DNA of 18,903 bases, from positions 1-18,903 of the forward strand of contig CAUZFZ010000184.1 in NCBI GenBank assembly GCA_963579025.1. The letters run 5' to 3'. The translations under genes and the position numbers were made by a program. The DNA is from CAUZFZ01 sp963579025 (lineage in GTDB: Bacteria > Planctomycetota > Planctomycetia > Planctomycetales > Planctomycetaceae). Under the pieces are notes generated by a model that saw only the letters and a program-made list of their open reading frames with translations, searched no databases and was not told where the DNA came from. Shown one piece after another: positions 8,801 to 15,069 of the stretch (the stretch's first letter is position 1; the number at the start of each line of letters is the position of its first letter).

Positions 8801-9430
8801 GCGGACTTCGATGACGAATGGTTCGACAAATTCGCCGCCGTCTACCTCCAGTGCTACGAAGCATTGGAGAGAGTGCCCGTCGAGCTGGAGCGGGCTCCCG
8901 AATACCAGCCACCACCGCCAGAACTTGTCGTCGACACAGATATCACAACGTTTGATCCGGGCCCGCCAATACCGGCCCCTCCGAGTGACGAAGGCAGTTC
9001 GGGAATGGCCTTCGTCATATTTGGTGTGTTCGGTCTGATCGGTTTGGGCGGCGTTGGCTTTATGGTGATGAAGGGGAGCAAAGGGCGACGTTCAACGCCC
9101 GAACTTGCAGCGGCAGCAGCCGGGGTGGCTCCCACGATTGCTCCGCCATCGTTCACGCCGCCTCCCGCTGGTCCGGCAGCACCGGTCTTTCCTGGTGCGG
9201 CACCTGCCGGGGCGCCGAAGCAGAAGCGGAAACTGACGGACGATCAGAAGCGGGCGTTAATGGCGAAGAAGAAACGGGCAGCAGCGGCTGCTGGCGGTGA
9301 CGCTGGAGCTGCGAAGGCAGCACCAAAGAAGAAGCGACCGCTGACGCCTGAGGAAAAGGAAATCCTTATGAAGAGGAAGCGTGCCAAAGCTGCGGCTGAG
9401 GCGAAAAAGAAGAAAGAGGCAGGGGAGTAA
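5810..9430 (+). CDS. Large secreted TPR-type repeat protein with C-terminal TM anchor and Lys-rich cytoplasmic tail
   Basis: 1206 residues from ATG 5810. Residues 1-23 form a signal peptide (basic start, hydrophobic core, cleavage after FARA). About 24-1045 is helical and repeat-like with many paired helices (for example YEYALLYLDGL, AVGIYKELLGHPGKS, AAEELVKAILEENR), in the style of TPR or Sel1 solenoids; I cannot assign each repeat by eye. A Pro-rich spacer (about 1035-1060) precedes one TM helix at 1066-1087, then KGSKGRR, giving a periplasmic solenoid with the C-terminus inside. The tail (1088-1206) is Ala/Pro-rich, then Lys-rich, with a duplicated unit: KLTDDQKRALMAKKKR near 1141-1156 and PLTPEEKEILMKRKR at 1177-1191. 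First gene of a rightward run ending in ExbB and three ExbD genes. It probably scaffolds or senses for that motor complex. Client and ligand are unknown. Confidence 0.9.
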   Translation: MRMLRSAVLALTLTVVSAPFARADEPYIEFLEGLRDLRYYEYALLYLDGLRDDPNVPADVRAVIPYEKATTLLAKTRSSAIRSPEVQALELDTALGFLKQFTTESPNHPKAAEANTERARILLGRARVEVWQSRSPGNKDNRITFQDAARKLVAEARAIFQAAHDGHKANWEGFPKYIDRVEKRQLFEERRQAEIRYIMAQLDLANCTYDEAQTYDRDSEEFGAKLRDAAKEYEEVHEKYRQQVGGLYARLWQGKCFEEQDDIQRAVGIYKELLGHPGKSDTMRRLQSQTLQFYLICLNHDSRKDFQLVVDKGSEWLTSVSARQRVSPTATGIQWEMVLAQESLSKDRAATEAIRKRLIGLALTTVRKIKNRPGQYKDLATFKERDLKVLLDGGKGITDPEDFGTAFSLAQEMVTKKTKELMAALKGAKTPEDRKAARQDLDLHLEEAGRMLRLALRLVDDKVAVNDVNLARQYLAYTYLLSRSNYEAAILAEFVAMNYGKDNPVLAQDAAYLAMAAYVQAFNDNEKAKRRDDQEIDVAQMSQLAEFLVAKWPASDRAMDARIQMGSVNGQLKKFEDAASWYSQIPETSSKFMSAQTQAGQSYWSAYIEAAGMDQLDQPPKEKLDEWMASAEAHLRSGITQAEANTPPESAAPDALIAAKVSLVQILVAARKYPEAITILTGDPHSVQAAIQVEDEAARPKAGGTVKSVPFASLVYQLLLRCYVGVQDLDSAQVAMEKLEAVGGNDGAALTAIYQQLGKELENELERLKALGQLDAYNEVRTSFETFLKKMSDREAQTVGSLTWIAVTYFGLAEGSKDAPTEATAYFDSAGTTYQTILDRADADPEFINPSRLTGVRLRLANCRRHQGNFEAAEELVKAILEENRIAKKNNLDVQLEANYLYQAWGSDQGKSEYFQTAMRGDKDANMWGWGQTALRLQRLLDSGAPQAEEKYRNKFYESRHSMAVCRLEFGKVQNQAKKTEELERAISEINSFVRISADFDDEWFDKFAAVYLQCYEALERVPVELERAPEYQPPPPELVVDTDITTFDPGPPIPAPPSDEGSSGMAFVIFGVFGLIGLGGVGFMVMKGSKGRRSTPELAAAAAGVAPTIAPPSFTPPPAGPAAPVFPGAAPAGAPKQKRKLTDDQKRALMAKKKRAAAAAGGDAGAAKAAPKKKRPLTPEEKEILMKRKRAKAAAEAKKKKEAGE

Positions 9431-9517
9431 CGCGGTACCGACGTCGTAACGAGCACGAATACGCTCGGTAGTCGTGCCACTCAATGGGATTCAAACTCCA
9501 ACGGAGATTACAGTTAC

Positions 9518-10564
9518 ATGTATCGCTCAATGCTGACAGCGGCAGCACTGCTGACTGCTCTGGTCTTGACGCGTCCGGCTGGCGCCATTGACGAGGTCAT
9601 TCGTAAGAGCACGGAAAAGTCATCGAAAGGGACGGTCAAATCGGTCACCAAAGAGCTGGTCTCGATGGAAGACGGCATCGGCAAACCGTTTGAAGTTCCG
9701 GCCAATGACATCATCGATATTAAATTCGGATCTGAGCCGCCGGACCTGAATCTTGGTCGTGGTAAGGCCGCAGCCGGAAACATCGAAGGCGCCCTGGCCG
9801 ACTATGCGAAGAGCGCCGCAGCACCAGGTTCGGACGACAACATCAAAGCGGAGATTGAGTTTCTGGTTGCTCGGGCGGTCACCCGGCAAGCGTTGGAACA
9901 GGACGCATCCAAGCTGGGTGACGCGGCTACGAAGCTGAGTGGGTTCACGACAAGCCACCCCACCAGCTACCGATTTTATGACGCGACATTCCTGCTCGGT
10001 CGCGTGCAGCTCGCTCAGAGTGATTTCGCTTCGGCTGCGGGGACATTTGCCACACTGGGGTCGGCTCCCTGGCCGGACTACAAGATGGCTGCTCAGAATG
10101 CGAGTGCCAGACTGGCTCTGAAGCAAGGGGACTTGCCGAAGGCGCTGAGTGCGTATGAAGCCGTGCTGGCACTGCCGGCCTCTGCACCGGCTGAAGTATC
10201 GCGTCGCAACGAAGCCCTGCTGGGCAAAGCGGCCGTGCAGCTTCAACAGAACAACGCATCAGCAGCTCTGGCGTCCGTGGTCGAAGCGATTGCGGCGGCC
10301 GATCCCGAGGACTCGGCTGTTCAGGCGGAAGCCTGGATCCTGAAGGGTGATTGCCTGCGGGTCGGCGGGCGGACCAAAGAAGCCATCCTCGCTTACCTGC
10401 ACGTTCCCGTACTGTTCGAAAAAGAGAAAGGTCACCTGCCCCGAGCGCTGTATCACCTGGCGCAGCTCTGGCCGGCCGTCGATCAGTTGGAGCGGGGAGC
10501 CGCCGCCAAACAGGAGCTGATGGAAAACTTCCCGGGCAATGAATGGACTAAGAAACTTCAGTAG
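9518..10564 (+). CDS. Secreted TPR-type protein, ExbB/ExbD operon partner
   Basis: 348 residues, ATG 9518, with GGAGA about 12 bases upstream. Signal peptide 1-23 (MYRSMLTAAALLTALVLTRP, cleavage after AGA). Residues 24-70 form a small beta-rich segment (GTVKSVTKELVSMEDGIGKP, then NDIIDIKFG), as in secreted planctomycete proteins that place such a module before TPRs. From about 78 onward come helical pairs with TPR-like patterns: GNIEGALADYAKSAA, GDLPKALSAYEAVLALP, GGRTKEAILAYLHVPVL. There is no C-terminal anchor, so it should be free in the periplasm or held by partners. It lies 87 bp after the large TPR gene and 153 bp before the ExbB-type gene. The arrangement recalls YbgF/CpoB, a TPR protein working with Tol-Pal, but I see no direct sequence relation. 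Confidence 0.85.
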   Translation: MYRSMLTAAALLTALVLTRPAGAIDEVIRKSTEKSSKGTVKSVTKELVSMEDGIGKPFEVPANDIIDIKFGSEPPDLNLGRGKAAAGNIEGALADYAKSAAAPGSDDNIKAEIEFLVARAVTRQALEQDASKLGDAATKLSGFTTSHPTSYRFYDATFLLGRVQLAQSDFASAAGTFATLGSAPWPDYKMAAQNASARLALKQGDLPKALSAYEAVLALPASAPAEVSRRNEALLGKAAVQLQQNNASAALASVVEAIAAADPEDSAVQAEAWILKGDCLRVGGRTKEAILAYLHVPVLFEKEKGHLPRALYHLAQLWPAVDQLERGAAAKQELMENFPGNEWTKKLQ

Positions 10565-10717
10565 ATCCTGGTCGAACTTGTTTTGATAAGCACTGACCGG
10601 CCACACTGACACGGATACGAACACTATTAGCGGGGTTGCCCTCCAGGGAGACTCCGTCCTTCCGACAACTAATCCATCTACACGTTGAGCCAACAACGCT
10701 TCGAGGAGAATTGAACA

Positions 10718-11620
10718 ATGCCGACTTTGGGTCTGAACAGTCGCCTGACGACACTCCGTGCGGTTTTCGCCGCTGTCCTGATTACTGCGATGGGCAGCCT
10801 GTTTCTGCCGACGCACGCTTGGGCGTTTCAGGACGAGCCAGCAGCGGATGATCCAGCGGGTGAAGTTGTGGCCGAAGAGCCGGCGGCCGAAGAGCCTGCA
10901 GCTGATGATGCGGCGGCCGCCGCCGACCCGGCCATGGCAGAACAGAGTTTTCTGGCGTGGATGATCGCCGCGTCGGGCACGTTCGGTCTGCTGATTCTGC
11001 TGCTGTCGTTCGTCATGGTCGCCCTGGTCATGATGAACATCCTGCAGGTTCGCCGGGACAACTTTGTACCGCAGGCATTTATCGAATCCTTCGAACAGCG
11101 ATTGAACGCCCGGGACTATCAGGGTGCCTATGAAACCGCTCGCTCCGACGACTCGCTCGTCGCGCGTGTATTGGCGGCGGGTCTGGGCAAGCTGAATCAG
11201 GGTTACGACAAAGCCGTCGAAGGCATGCAGGAAGTTGGCGATGACGAAAACATGGCTCTGGAACACCGCCTGAGTTACCTGGCCCTGATCAGTGCCGTTG
11301 CTCCGATGCTTGGTCTGATGGGAACGGTGTCCGGCATGATCGACTCGTTCCGCGAAATCGCCACCTCACCCACGACGCCCAAGCCGTCCGAACTGGCCGC
11401 TGGTATTTCAACCGCCTTGTTCACCACGCTGGAAGGTCTGACCGTGGCCATTCCCGCCATGGTGTTCTACGCGATCCTGAAGAACCGCATTGCCCGCTTC
11501 GTTCTGGAAGTCGGCATGGTCAGCGAAGGGCTGATGAGTCGCTTCTCGGCCGCCAGCCAGCAACAGCCGCCAGCCGGTGGAGCCGCACCACAGGCAGCCC
11601 CCGCAGCGCCGCAGGAATAA
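10718..11620 (+). CDS. MotA/TolQ/ExbB-type proton channel protein with N-terminal signal peptide and acidic spacer
   Basis: 300 residues, ATG 10718, with GAGGAGA about 9 bases upstream. Residues 1-36 look like a cleavable signal peptide (core AVFAAVLITAMGSLFLP, cleavage after HAWA). An Ala/Glu/Asp-rich spacer (37-75, repeated AEEPAAEEPAADD) should lie outside the membrane. TM1 is about 84-108, a cytoplasmic domain of about 75 residues follows, then TM2 185-207 (APMLGLMGTVSGMIDSF) and TM3 about 230-254 (ISTALFTTLEGLTVAIPAM). These two signatures are diagnostic for the family that forms the pentameric stator with ExbD/TolR. The C-terminus is a Gln/Pro/Ala tail. Canonical ExbB and TolQ lack a signal peptide with a spacer, so this architecture is an elaboration. 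It is followed by three ExbD-type genes, its expected partners. Confidence 0.93.
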   Translation: MPTLGLNSRLTTLRAVFAAVLITAMGSLFLPTHAWAFQDEPAADDPAGEVVAEEPAAEEPAADDAAAAADPAMAEQSFLAWMIAASGTFGLLILLLSFVMVALVMMNILQVRRDNFVPQAFIESFEQRLNARDYQGAYETARSDDSLVARVLAAGLGKLNQGYDKAVEGMQEVGDDENMALEHRLSYLALISAVAPMLGLMGTVSGMIDSFREIATSPTTPKPSELAAGISTALFTTLEGLTVAIPAMVFYAILKNRIARFVLEVGMVSEGLMSRFSAASQQQPPAGGAAPQAAPAAPQE

Positions 11621-11638
11621 GTCGTTAATTCTATATGT

Positions 11639-11674
11639 GGCAGGTCTTCTACCTGTCGGGGGAACGGACTCCCG
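11639..11674 (+). other. Two tandem RNA hairpins between the ExbB-type and first ExbD-type genes
   Basis: GGCAGGT-cttct-ACCTGTC (11639-11657, one G-T pair) is followed at once by CGGGGG-aacgga-CTCCCG (11657-11674, one G-T pair). No T-run follows, so this is not an intrinsic terminator. It could stabilise or process the mRNA within the operon and adjust the ExbB to ExbD ratio; that is inference. Confidence 0.35.
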
Positions 11675-11708
11675 CCGTGAGTGACAAGTAACAGACAGGA
11701 ACCCTTCC

Positions 11709-12194
11709 ATGGCTAAACGCCAGAAAAGTTCGGGTGGTGGAGACACAGAAGTCGACATGACGCCCATGATCGACGTCGTCTTTCAGCTCCTCGCCTTCTT
11801 CATGGTGATTACGAACTTTGAGCAGACTCAGGCGGACGAACGCGTCAAGTTGCCGCGTGACGTGCTGGCCAAACCGCCTGAGGTTCAGGTGGAACACAAG
11901 CTTGTGCTCAACGTCGGCTACATCCGAAACATGCAGGGCGAACGTGAGAACCCTGAACCGTTTCTGTTCAACTTCGGCGGCGAGGACATGATTGTGCCGC
12001 TGCAGTCGGCGGATGCACTGAATCGGGAATCCCGCATTTACGCTCAGAAGAACACGCTACCAGCTGACGTGACGATCAAAATTCGGGCGGACTCGGAAGT
12101 GCCCACCGGCATCATTCAGGAGATGATCAAGATCTGCCAGGACGCAGGATTCGAGAAGTTCGCGATGTCGGCGATGTCAGGACCTGAAGAGTAA
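11709..12194 (+). CDS. ExbD/TolR-type protein 1
   Basis: 161 residues, ATG 11709, with CAGGAA upstream. A short basic cytoplasmic N-terminus, then DMTPMIDVVFQLLAFFMVI (16-34), the ExbD/TolR transmembrane helix with the essential ion-carrying Asp at D22. The rest is periplasmic and ends with a helix-strand pattern typical of the TolR/ExbD domain (PADVTIKIRADSEVPTGII, IKICQDAGFEKFAMS). Length is normal for the family. This copy keeps the classical DMTPMID signature, whereas the next two have MSAMID, so the three are not recent duplicates. It should assemble with the ExbB-type protein encoded just upstream. Confidence 0.93.
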   Translation: MAKRQKSSGGGDTEVDMTPMIDVVFQLLAFFMVITNFEQTQADERVKLPRDVLAKPPEVQVEHKLVLNVGYIRNMQGERENPEPFLFNFGGEDMIVPLQSADALNRESRIYAQKNTLPADVTIKIRADSEVPTGIIQEMIKICQDAGFEKFAMSAMSGPEE

Positions 12195-12218
12195 TACGAA
12201 CCAGGTAAAGGAGATCGT

Positions 12219-12707
12219 ATGCGTTTCCGGACCCGCTCAGATTCGATGACTCCTCAGAAATCGATGTCGGCAATGATCGACGTCGTGTTTCTGCTGCTGA
12301 TCTTTTTCATGCTGACACTGCAGATCGTTGAGCCCGAAGGAGTGCATGCGGTCGATGCAAAGCCAGCCGGAACGCGCGTCATTCCGGACTGCGCGATTGA
12401 TATCAAGGTGAGACTCGTCGCATCGGAAGATGGGCAACTGGCCGACGTTCGGTTGGGCAGCCGGTCGCTGGGCTCAGGTAGCGATGCGATTCGTCAACTC
12501 GGCCGAGAGATTCAGACGCTGGCAAAGGATGCGAAGGGACTCGTCGATGATGGCCTGCCTGTGAAGATTGAAGCCGATGCCTCGCTGAACTTTGAATATA
12601 CGTTGCGGGCTTTAGGAGCCTGCCAGAAACGCAGACAACCGGACGGGACCTTGGAGTTGCTGGAAACACGCGTCCAATTGGTTTCGCCGCAGACGGGAGC
12701 AGAATAG
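12219..12707 (+). CDS. ExbD/TolR-type protein 2
   Basis: 162 residues, ATG 12219, with a strong AAAGGAGAT ribosome site. Basic N-terminus, then MSAMIDVVFLLLIFFMLTL (16-34) with D21 at the ion-carrying position. The periplasmic part contains DIKVRLVASEDGQLADVRLG, LPVKIEADASLNFEYTL and RALGACQKR, a layout shared with protein 3 (IKVKLRADSDGNLAGLFLG, MEVEIDADYHLHFAHV, NAVGACTGK). Proteins 2 and 3 are therefore a closer pair than either is to protein 1. It lies 24 bp after gene 1 and abuts gene 3. Confidence 0.92.
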   Translation: MRFRTRSDSMTPQKSMSAMIDVVFLLLIFFMLTLQIVEPEGVHAVDAKPAGTRVIPDCAIDIKVRLVASEDGQLADVRLGSRSLGSGSDAIRQLGREIQTLAKDAKGLVDDGLPVKIEADASLNFEYTLRALGACQKRRQPDGTLELLETRVQLVSPQTGAE

Positions 12708-13202
12708 ATGGCGCGAGCTCGCAAACAGCATAAGCCAGAGAAGCTGGAAATGAACATGTCGGCCATGATCGACGTGGTGTTTCAGTTGCTGATTTTCTTC
12801 ATGCTCACGCTGAAGATTGTTGAGCCCGAGGGCGACTTCAATATCAACATGCCGGCATCCGGACAGCCGTCTCAGAACAGCGAGATGCAGCTTCCAGACA
12901 TCAAAGTAAAATTGCGGGCCGACAGCGACGGCAACCTTGCCGGGCTGTTTCTGGGTCAGCGGAATTTGGGATCCGGCCAGCCGGCGTTTGCTCGGTTGAA
13001 CATCGAGATCCTGAAGCTGATCGGCCGGCCGGGTGACCCGATTACGGAAGACATGGAAGTCGAAATCGACGCCGATTATCACCTGCATTTTGCGCATGTC
13101 ATCAACGCCGTTGGTGCCTGCACAGGTAAGCTCAAGGATGGCAAGATTGTGAAGTACATCGAGAAGATCAAATTCGCGCCGCCGAAGAAGCCGGCAACAT
13201 AG
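12708..13202 (+). CDS. ExbD/TolR-type protein 3
   Basis: 164 residues. The ATG directly follows the TAG of gene 2 with no base between, so translational coupling is likely. Very basic N-terminus (MARARKQHKPEKLEMN), then MSAMIDVVFQLLIFFMLTL with D22. The periplasmic part has a short VEPEGDFNINMPASGQ stretch and the same IKVKL, VEIDAD and NAVGAC blocks as protein 2. Last gene of the rightward run; an intrinsic terminator starts 24 bp after the stop. Three ExbD proteins to one ExbB suggests either a hetero-oligomeric ExbD component or alternative stators. Confidence 0.92.
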   Translation: MARARKQHKPEKLEMNMSAMIDVVFQLLIFFMLTLKIVEPEGDFNINMPASGQPSQNSEMQLPDIKVKLRADSDGNLAGLFLGQRNLGSGQPAFARLNIEILKLIGRPGDPITEDMEVEIDADYHLHFAHVINAVGACTGKLKDGKIVKYIEKIKFAPPKKPAT

Positions 13203-13226
13203 ATCGCCGTAAGCGAATACGAACGG

Positions 13227-13259
13227 AACGACCCGGTCCTGATGGCCGGGTTGTTTTTT
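13227..13259 (+). terminator. Rho-independent terminator of the TPR-ExbB-ExbD run
   Basis: Ten-bp stem AACGACCCGG / CCGGGTTGTT (one G-T pair) with a 9-base loop, running straight into a T tract at 13254-13259. It lies 24 bp after the last ExbD stop and before the convergent DUF1080 gene. The opposite strand has only a weak T-rich stretch. Confidence 0.85.
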
Positions 13260-13286
13260 GCGCGGTCGCTGACCACCGTTCTCCGT

Positions 13287-13895
13287 TCACGGTGACTGGG
13301 GCTTGATCTCTCGGATGCGCAGTTTGCGGAATTCCAGTGGAGCGCCTTCGGCCTGCAGGCCAATGTTTCCCTTCTCCGGTTTCAGACCGGTGCCTTCCCA
13401 GGCCAGCTTGCCGTTGCACCAGAACGTGGCTTTGTCGCCTTCGGCCAGCAGGCGCCACTCGTTCCATTCGCCAGTTTTTTTCTGCAGCTCAGGGACGCCT
13501 TTCGAACCCTTCAGGCTGCCGCGAATGAAATTGCCTTCGCTGCCTTTTGCCAGGTTGATCTGGTTCGGGCCAAGCTTCTCGTTGCTGCGGATGAAGAAGC
13601 CACTGTTGTACTTCTCACGCAATGTTCGCCACTCGAAGCGCATTTCGAAGTCGGCGTATTCCTTCTTTGTGGCCAGGTGCGGCCTGCCGCCTCCGGTCAG
13701 ATGAATCACTCCGTCCTGAACCTTCCAGTTAGTCACCGTCGTCGGATCCTTCACTCCGGTAAACATCCAGCCGTCAAAGTCACGTCCGTTGAACATCGGT
13801 TTGAAGCCGGCCTGCTTTTCCTCGTCGGACAGGCCTTCGGCGCGGACGGCCAACGTAAGAAGTGCGACAACCAGCAGTGAGAGAATCGATCGCAT
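13287..13895 (-). CDS. Secreted DUF1080 / 3-keto-glycoside-hydrolase-like protein
   Basis: 202 residues from ATG 13895, supported by AGGAG 6 bases upstream. An in-frame GTG at 13925 is possible, but it lies inside the palindrome next door. Signal peptide 1-19 (MRSILSLLVVALLTLAVRA). The mature part follows the DUF1080 concanavalin-like jelly-roll pattern: FKPMFNGRDFDGWMF (31-45), YNSGFFIRS near 95-103, FWCNGKLAWEG and GNIGLQAEGAPLEFRKLRIR near the end. The family is very abundant in Planctomycetota; some members hydrolyse 3-keto-disaccharides or glycosides and many are uncharacterised. The substrate cannot be told here. No carbohydrate operon surrounds it. It lies downstream of the nucleotidase gene on the same strand, with the 29-bp inverted repeat in between, so it may be transcribed separately. 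Confidence 0.88.
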   Translation of the reverse strand: MRSILSLLVVALLTLAVRAEGLSDEEKQAGFKPMFNGRDFDGWMFTGVKDPTTVTNWKVQDGVIHLTGGGRPHLATKKEYADFEMRFEWRTLREKYNSGFFIRSNEKLGPNQINLAKGSEGNFIRGSLKGSKGVPELQKKTGEWNEWRLLAEGDKATFWCNGKLAWEGTGLKPEKGNIGLQAEGAPLEFRKLRIREIKPQSP

Positions 13896-13924
13896 GATGG
13901 GCTCCTGAGGTGCTTTCGGCGTCA

Positions 13925-13991
13925 CATGTTTCTGTCATCCATCTTTCTGTCACGACGACTTAGTGACAGAAAGATGGATGACAGAAACATG
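13925..13991. repeat. Perfect 29-bp inverted repeat with 9-base loop
   Basis: Left arm 13925-13953 and right arm 13963-13991 match at every base; loop GACGACTTA. Each arm contains TTTCTGTCA twice, 15 bases apart, so the whole palindrome carries four copies of that 9-mer. There is no T tract on either side. It sits between the nucleotidase stop (14032) and the DUF1080 start (13895). It could be an RNA hairpin that blocks or processes readthrough, a REP-like repeat, or a protein-binding palindrome. Confidence 0.85.
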
Positions 13992-14031
13992 GCGCGGTCT
14001 TGATGCCATCCGAGTTCTGTCCCGGACAGGC

Positions 14032-15045
14032 CTATTCGACACCCGCGTCACGCAGCGCGTCAATGACCTGCGCGTGCAGCAGGCCATTGGAGACTGCGAC
14101 TCCGTGATTCACGGCCAGTTCTGCGCCGTGAGTGAAGTCGAGTGGTTTGCCCGTGACGTCGGTTACGATTCCGCCCGCCTCCTGTACGACCAGCACTCCT
14201 CCAGCGTGGTCCCAGATCTTCTCGCGGTAATCTTTCCGCGTGGGCAGTCGCAGATAAACGTCGGCCTCGCCACGTGCCACGACGGCGTATTTGGCCTGGC
14301 TGTCCAGTCGGACGGGAGGCTTCACGATGCCCAGTGATTCTGCAATCTGAGCCGATCGGCTGTGAGAGCTGTGTCCTGATTCCACCGACTCGCATAGTCT
14401 CGCTTCCGGCCATGTGGACGCCGGGCTGACACGGATCGCCGTCGCATCGTCTGGCGAGAAAGTGTGGCCCTCGATCGACGTGACAAACGCTCCCTCGCCT
14501 CGCACAGCAAACAGCAGAGAACCCGGCCCCTCTTCTTCGGAGTTACTGTTATCCAGTGGAAGATTCGGACAACCCAGAGCGGCCACGGAAATCTGACCGT
14601 TGACGATCAGAGCCAGCGAAATGGCGTACTGCTGCCCCCGGAGAAATCCTTTGGTGCCGTCGATCGGGTCAAGAGTCCAGAAGCGATCCGCTGCTGAACC
14701 GTTGCCGAGATCGATCCACGAGCAAACCGCATCTGCATTGCCTTCGATTCCGACAGCCGCCAGTTCCTGTTGCACGCGCGCGAGGAACTCGGACTGGTCA
14801 GACGCTCGCAGCTCGGCCGAGTCTTCTTCGCCGACGATTGGATCGTTCGGGAACACTTCGGCCAGGGCTTTGCAGACAGCCGCCTGGCTGGCGAAGTCGG
14901 CAATCGTGACCGGACTTTGATCCTTTTTCTCAAGAGCCTCCGGTGTGATCTGCCTCTGGACCGTCTGACAGATTCTCGCCGCTGTTCGCACCGACGATAT
15001 GGCAATACTGAGTTCCCGCGTAAAGTCGTCCATGATGTCATCCAT
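14032..15045 (-). CDS. cysQ: 3'(2'),5'-bisphosphate nucleotidase, HAL2/CysQ type (inositol monophosphatase superfamily)
   Basis: 337 residues, ATG 15045, with GAGG 8 bases upstream (a second ATG lies 12 bases in). It removes the 3'-phosphate of adenosine 3',5'-bisphosphate left by sulfate activation, a Mg-dependent reaction in the cytoplasm. Metal-site motifs are present in order: TIAD (47-50), GEEDS (72-76), WTLDPIDGTKGF (123-134, with D126 and D129), and WDHAGG (278-283, D279). The HAL2-like features are the GEEDS spacing and the KDYREKIWDH run before the last ligand. Length fits the eukaryote-like HAL2 branch (about 330-360) better than E. coli CysQ (about 246). It begins 24 bp after the stop of the large membrane protein gene, so the two are probably cotranscribed. 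PAPS-linked sulfation genes are not in the window. Confidence 0.88.
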   Translation of the reverse strand: MDDIMDDFTRELSIAISSVRTAARICQTVQRQITPEALEKKDQSPVTIADFASQAAVCKALAEVFPNDPIVGEEDSAELRASDQSEFLARVQQELAAVGIEGNADAVCSWIDLGNGSAADRFWTLDPIDGTKGFLRGQQYAISLALIVNGQISVAALGCPNLPLDNSNSEEEGPGSLLFAVRGEGAFVTSIEGHTFSPDDATAIRVSPASTWPEARLCESVESGHSSHSRSAQIAESLGIVKPPVRLDSQAKYAVVARGEADVYLRLPTRKDYREKIWDHAGGVLVVQEAGGIVTDVTGKPLDFTHGAELAVNHGVAVSNGLLHAQVIDALRDAGVE

Positions 15046-15069
15046 GAAGTGGCCTCGGGCGCCGGGCGT

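Noticed and set aside
10259..11266. Minus-strand open frame of 335 codons
   Set aside because: It runs antisense to the second TPR gene and the ExbB-type gene, both of which have clear family signatures and ribosome sites.
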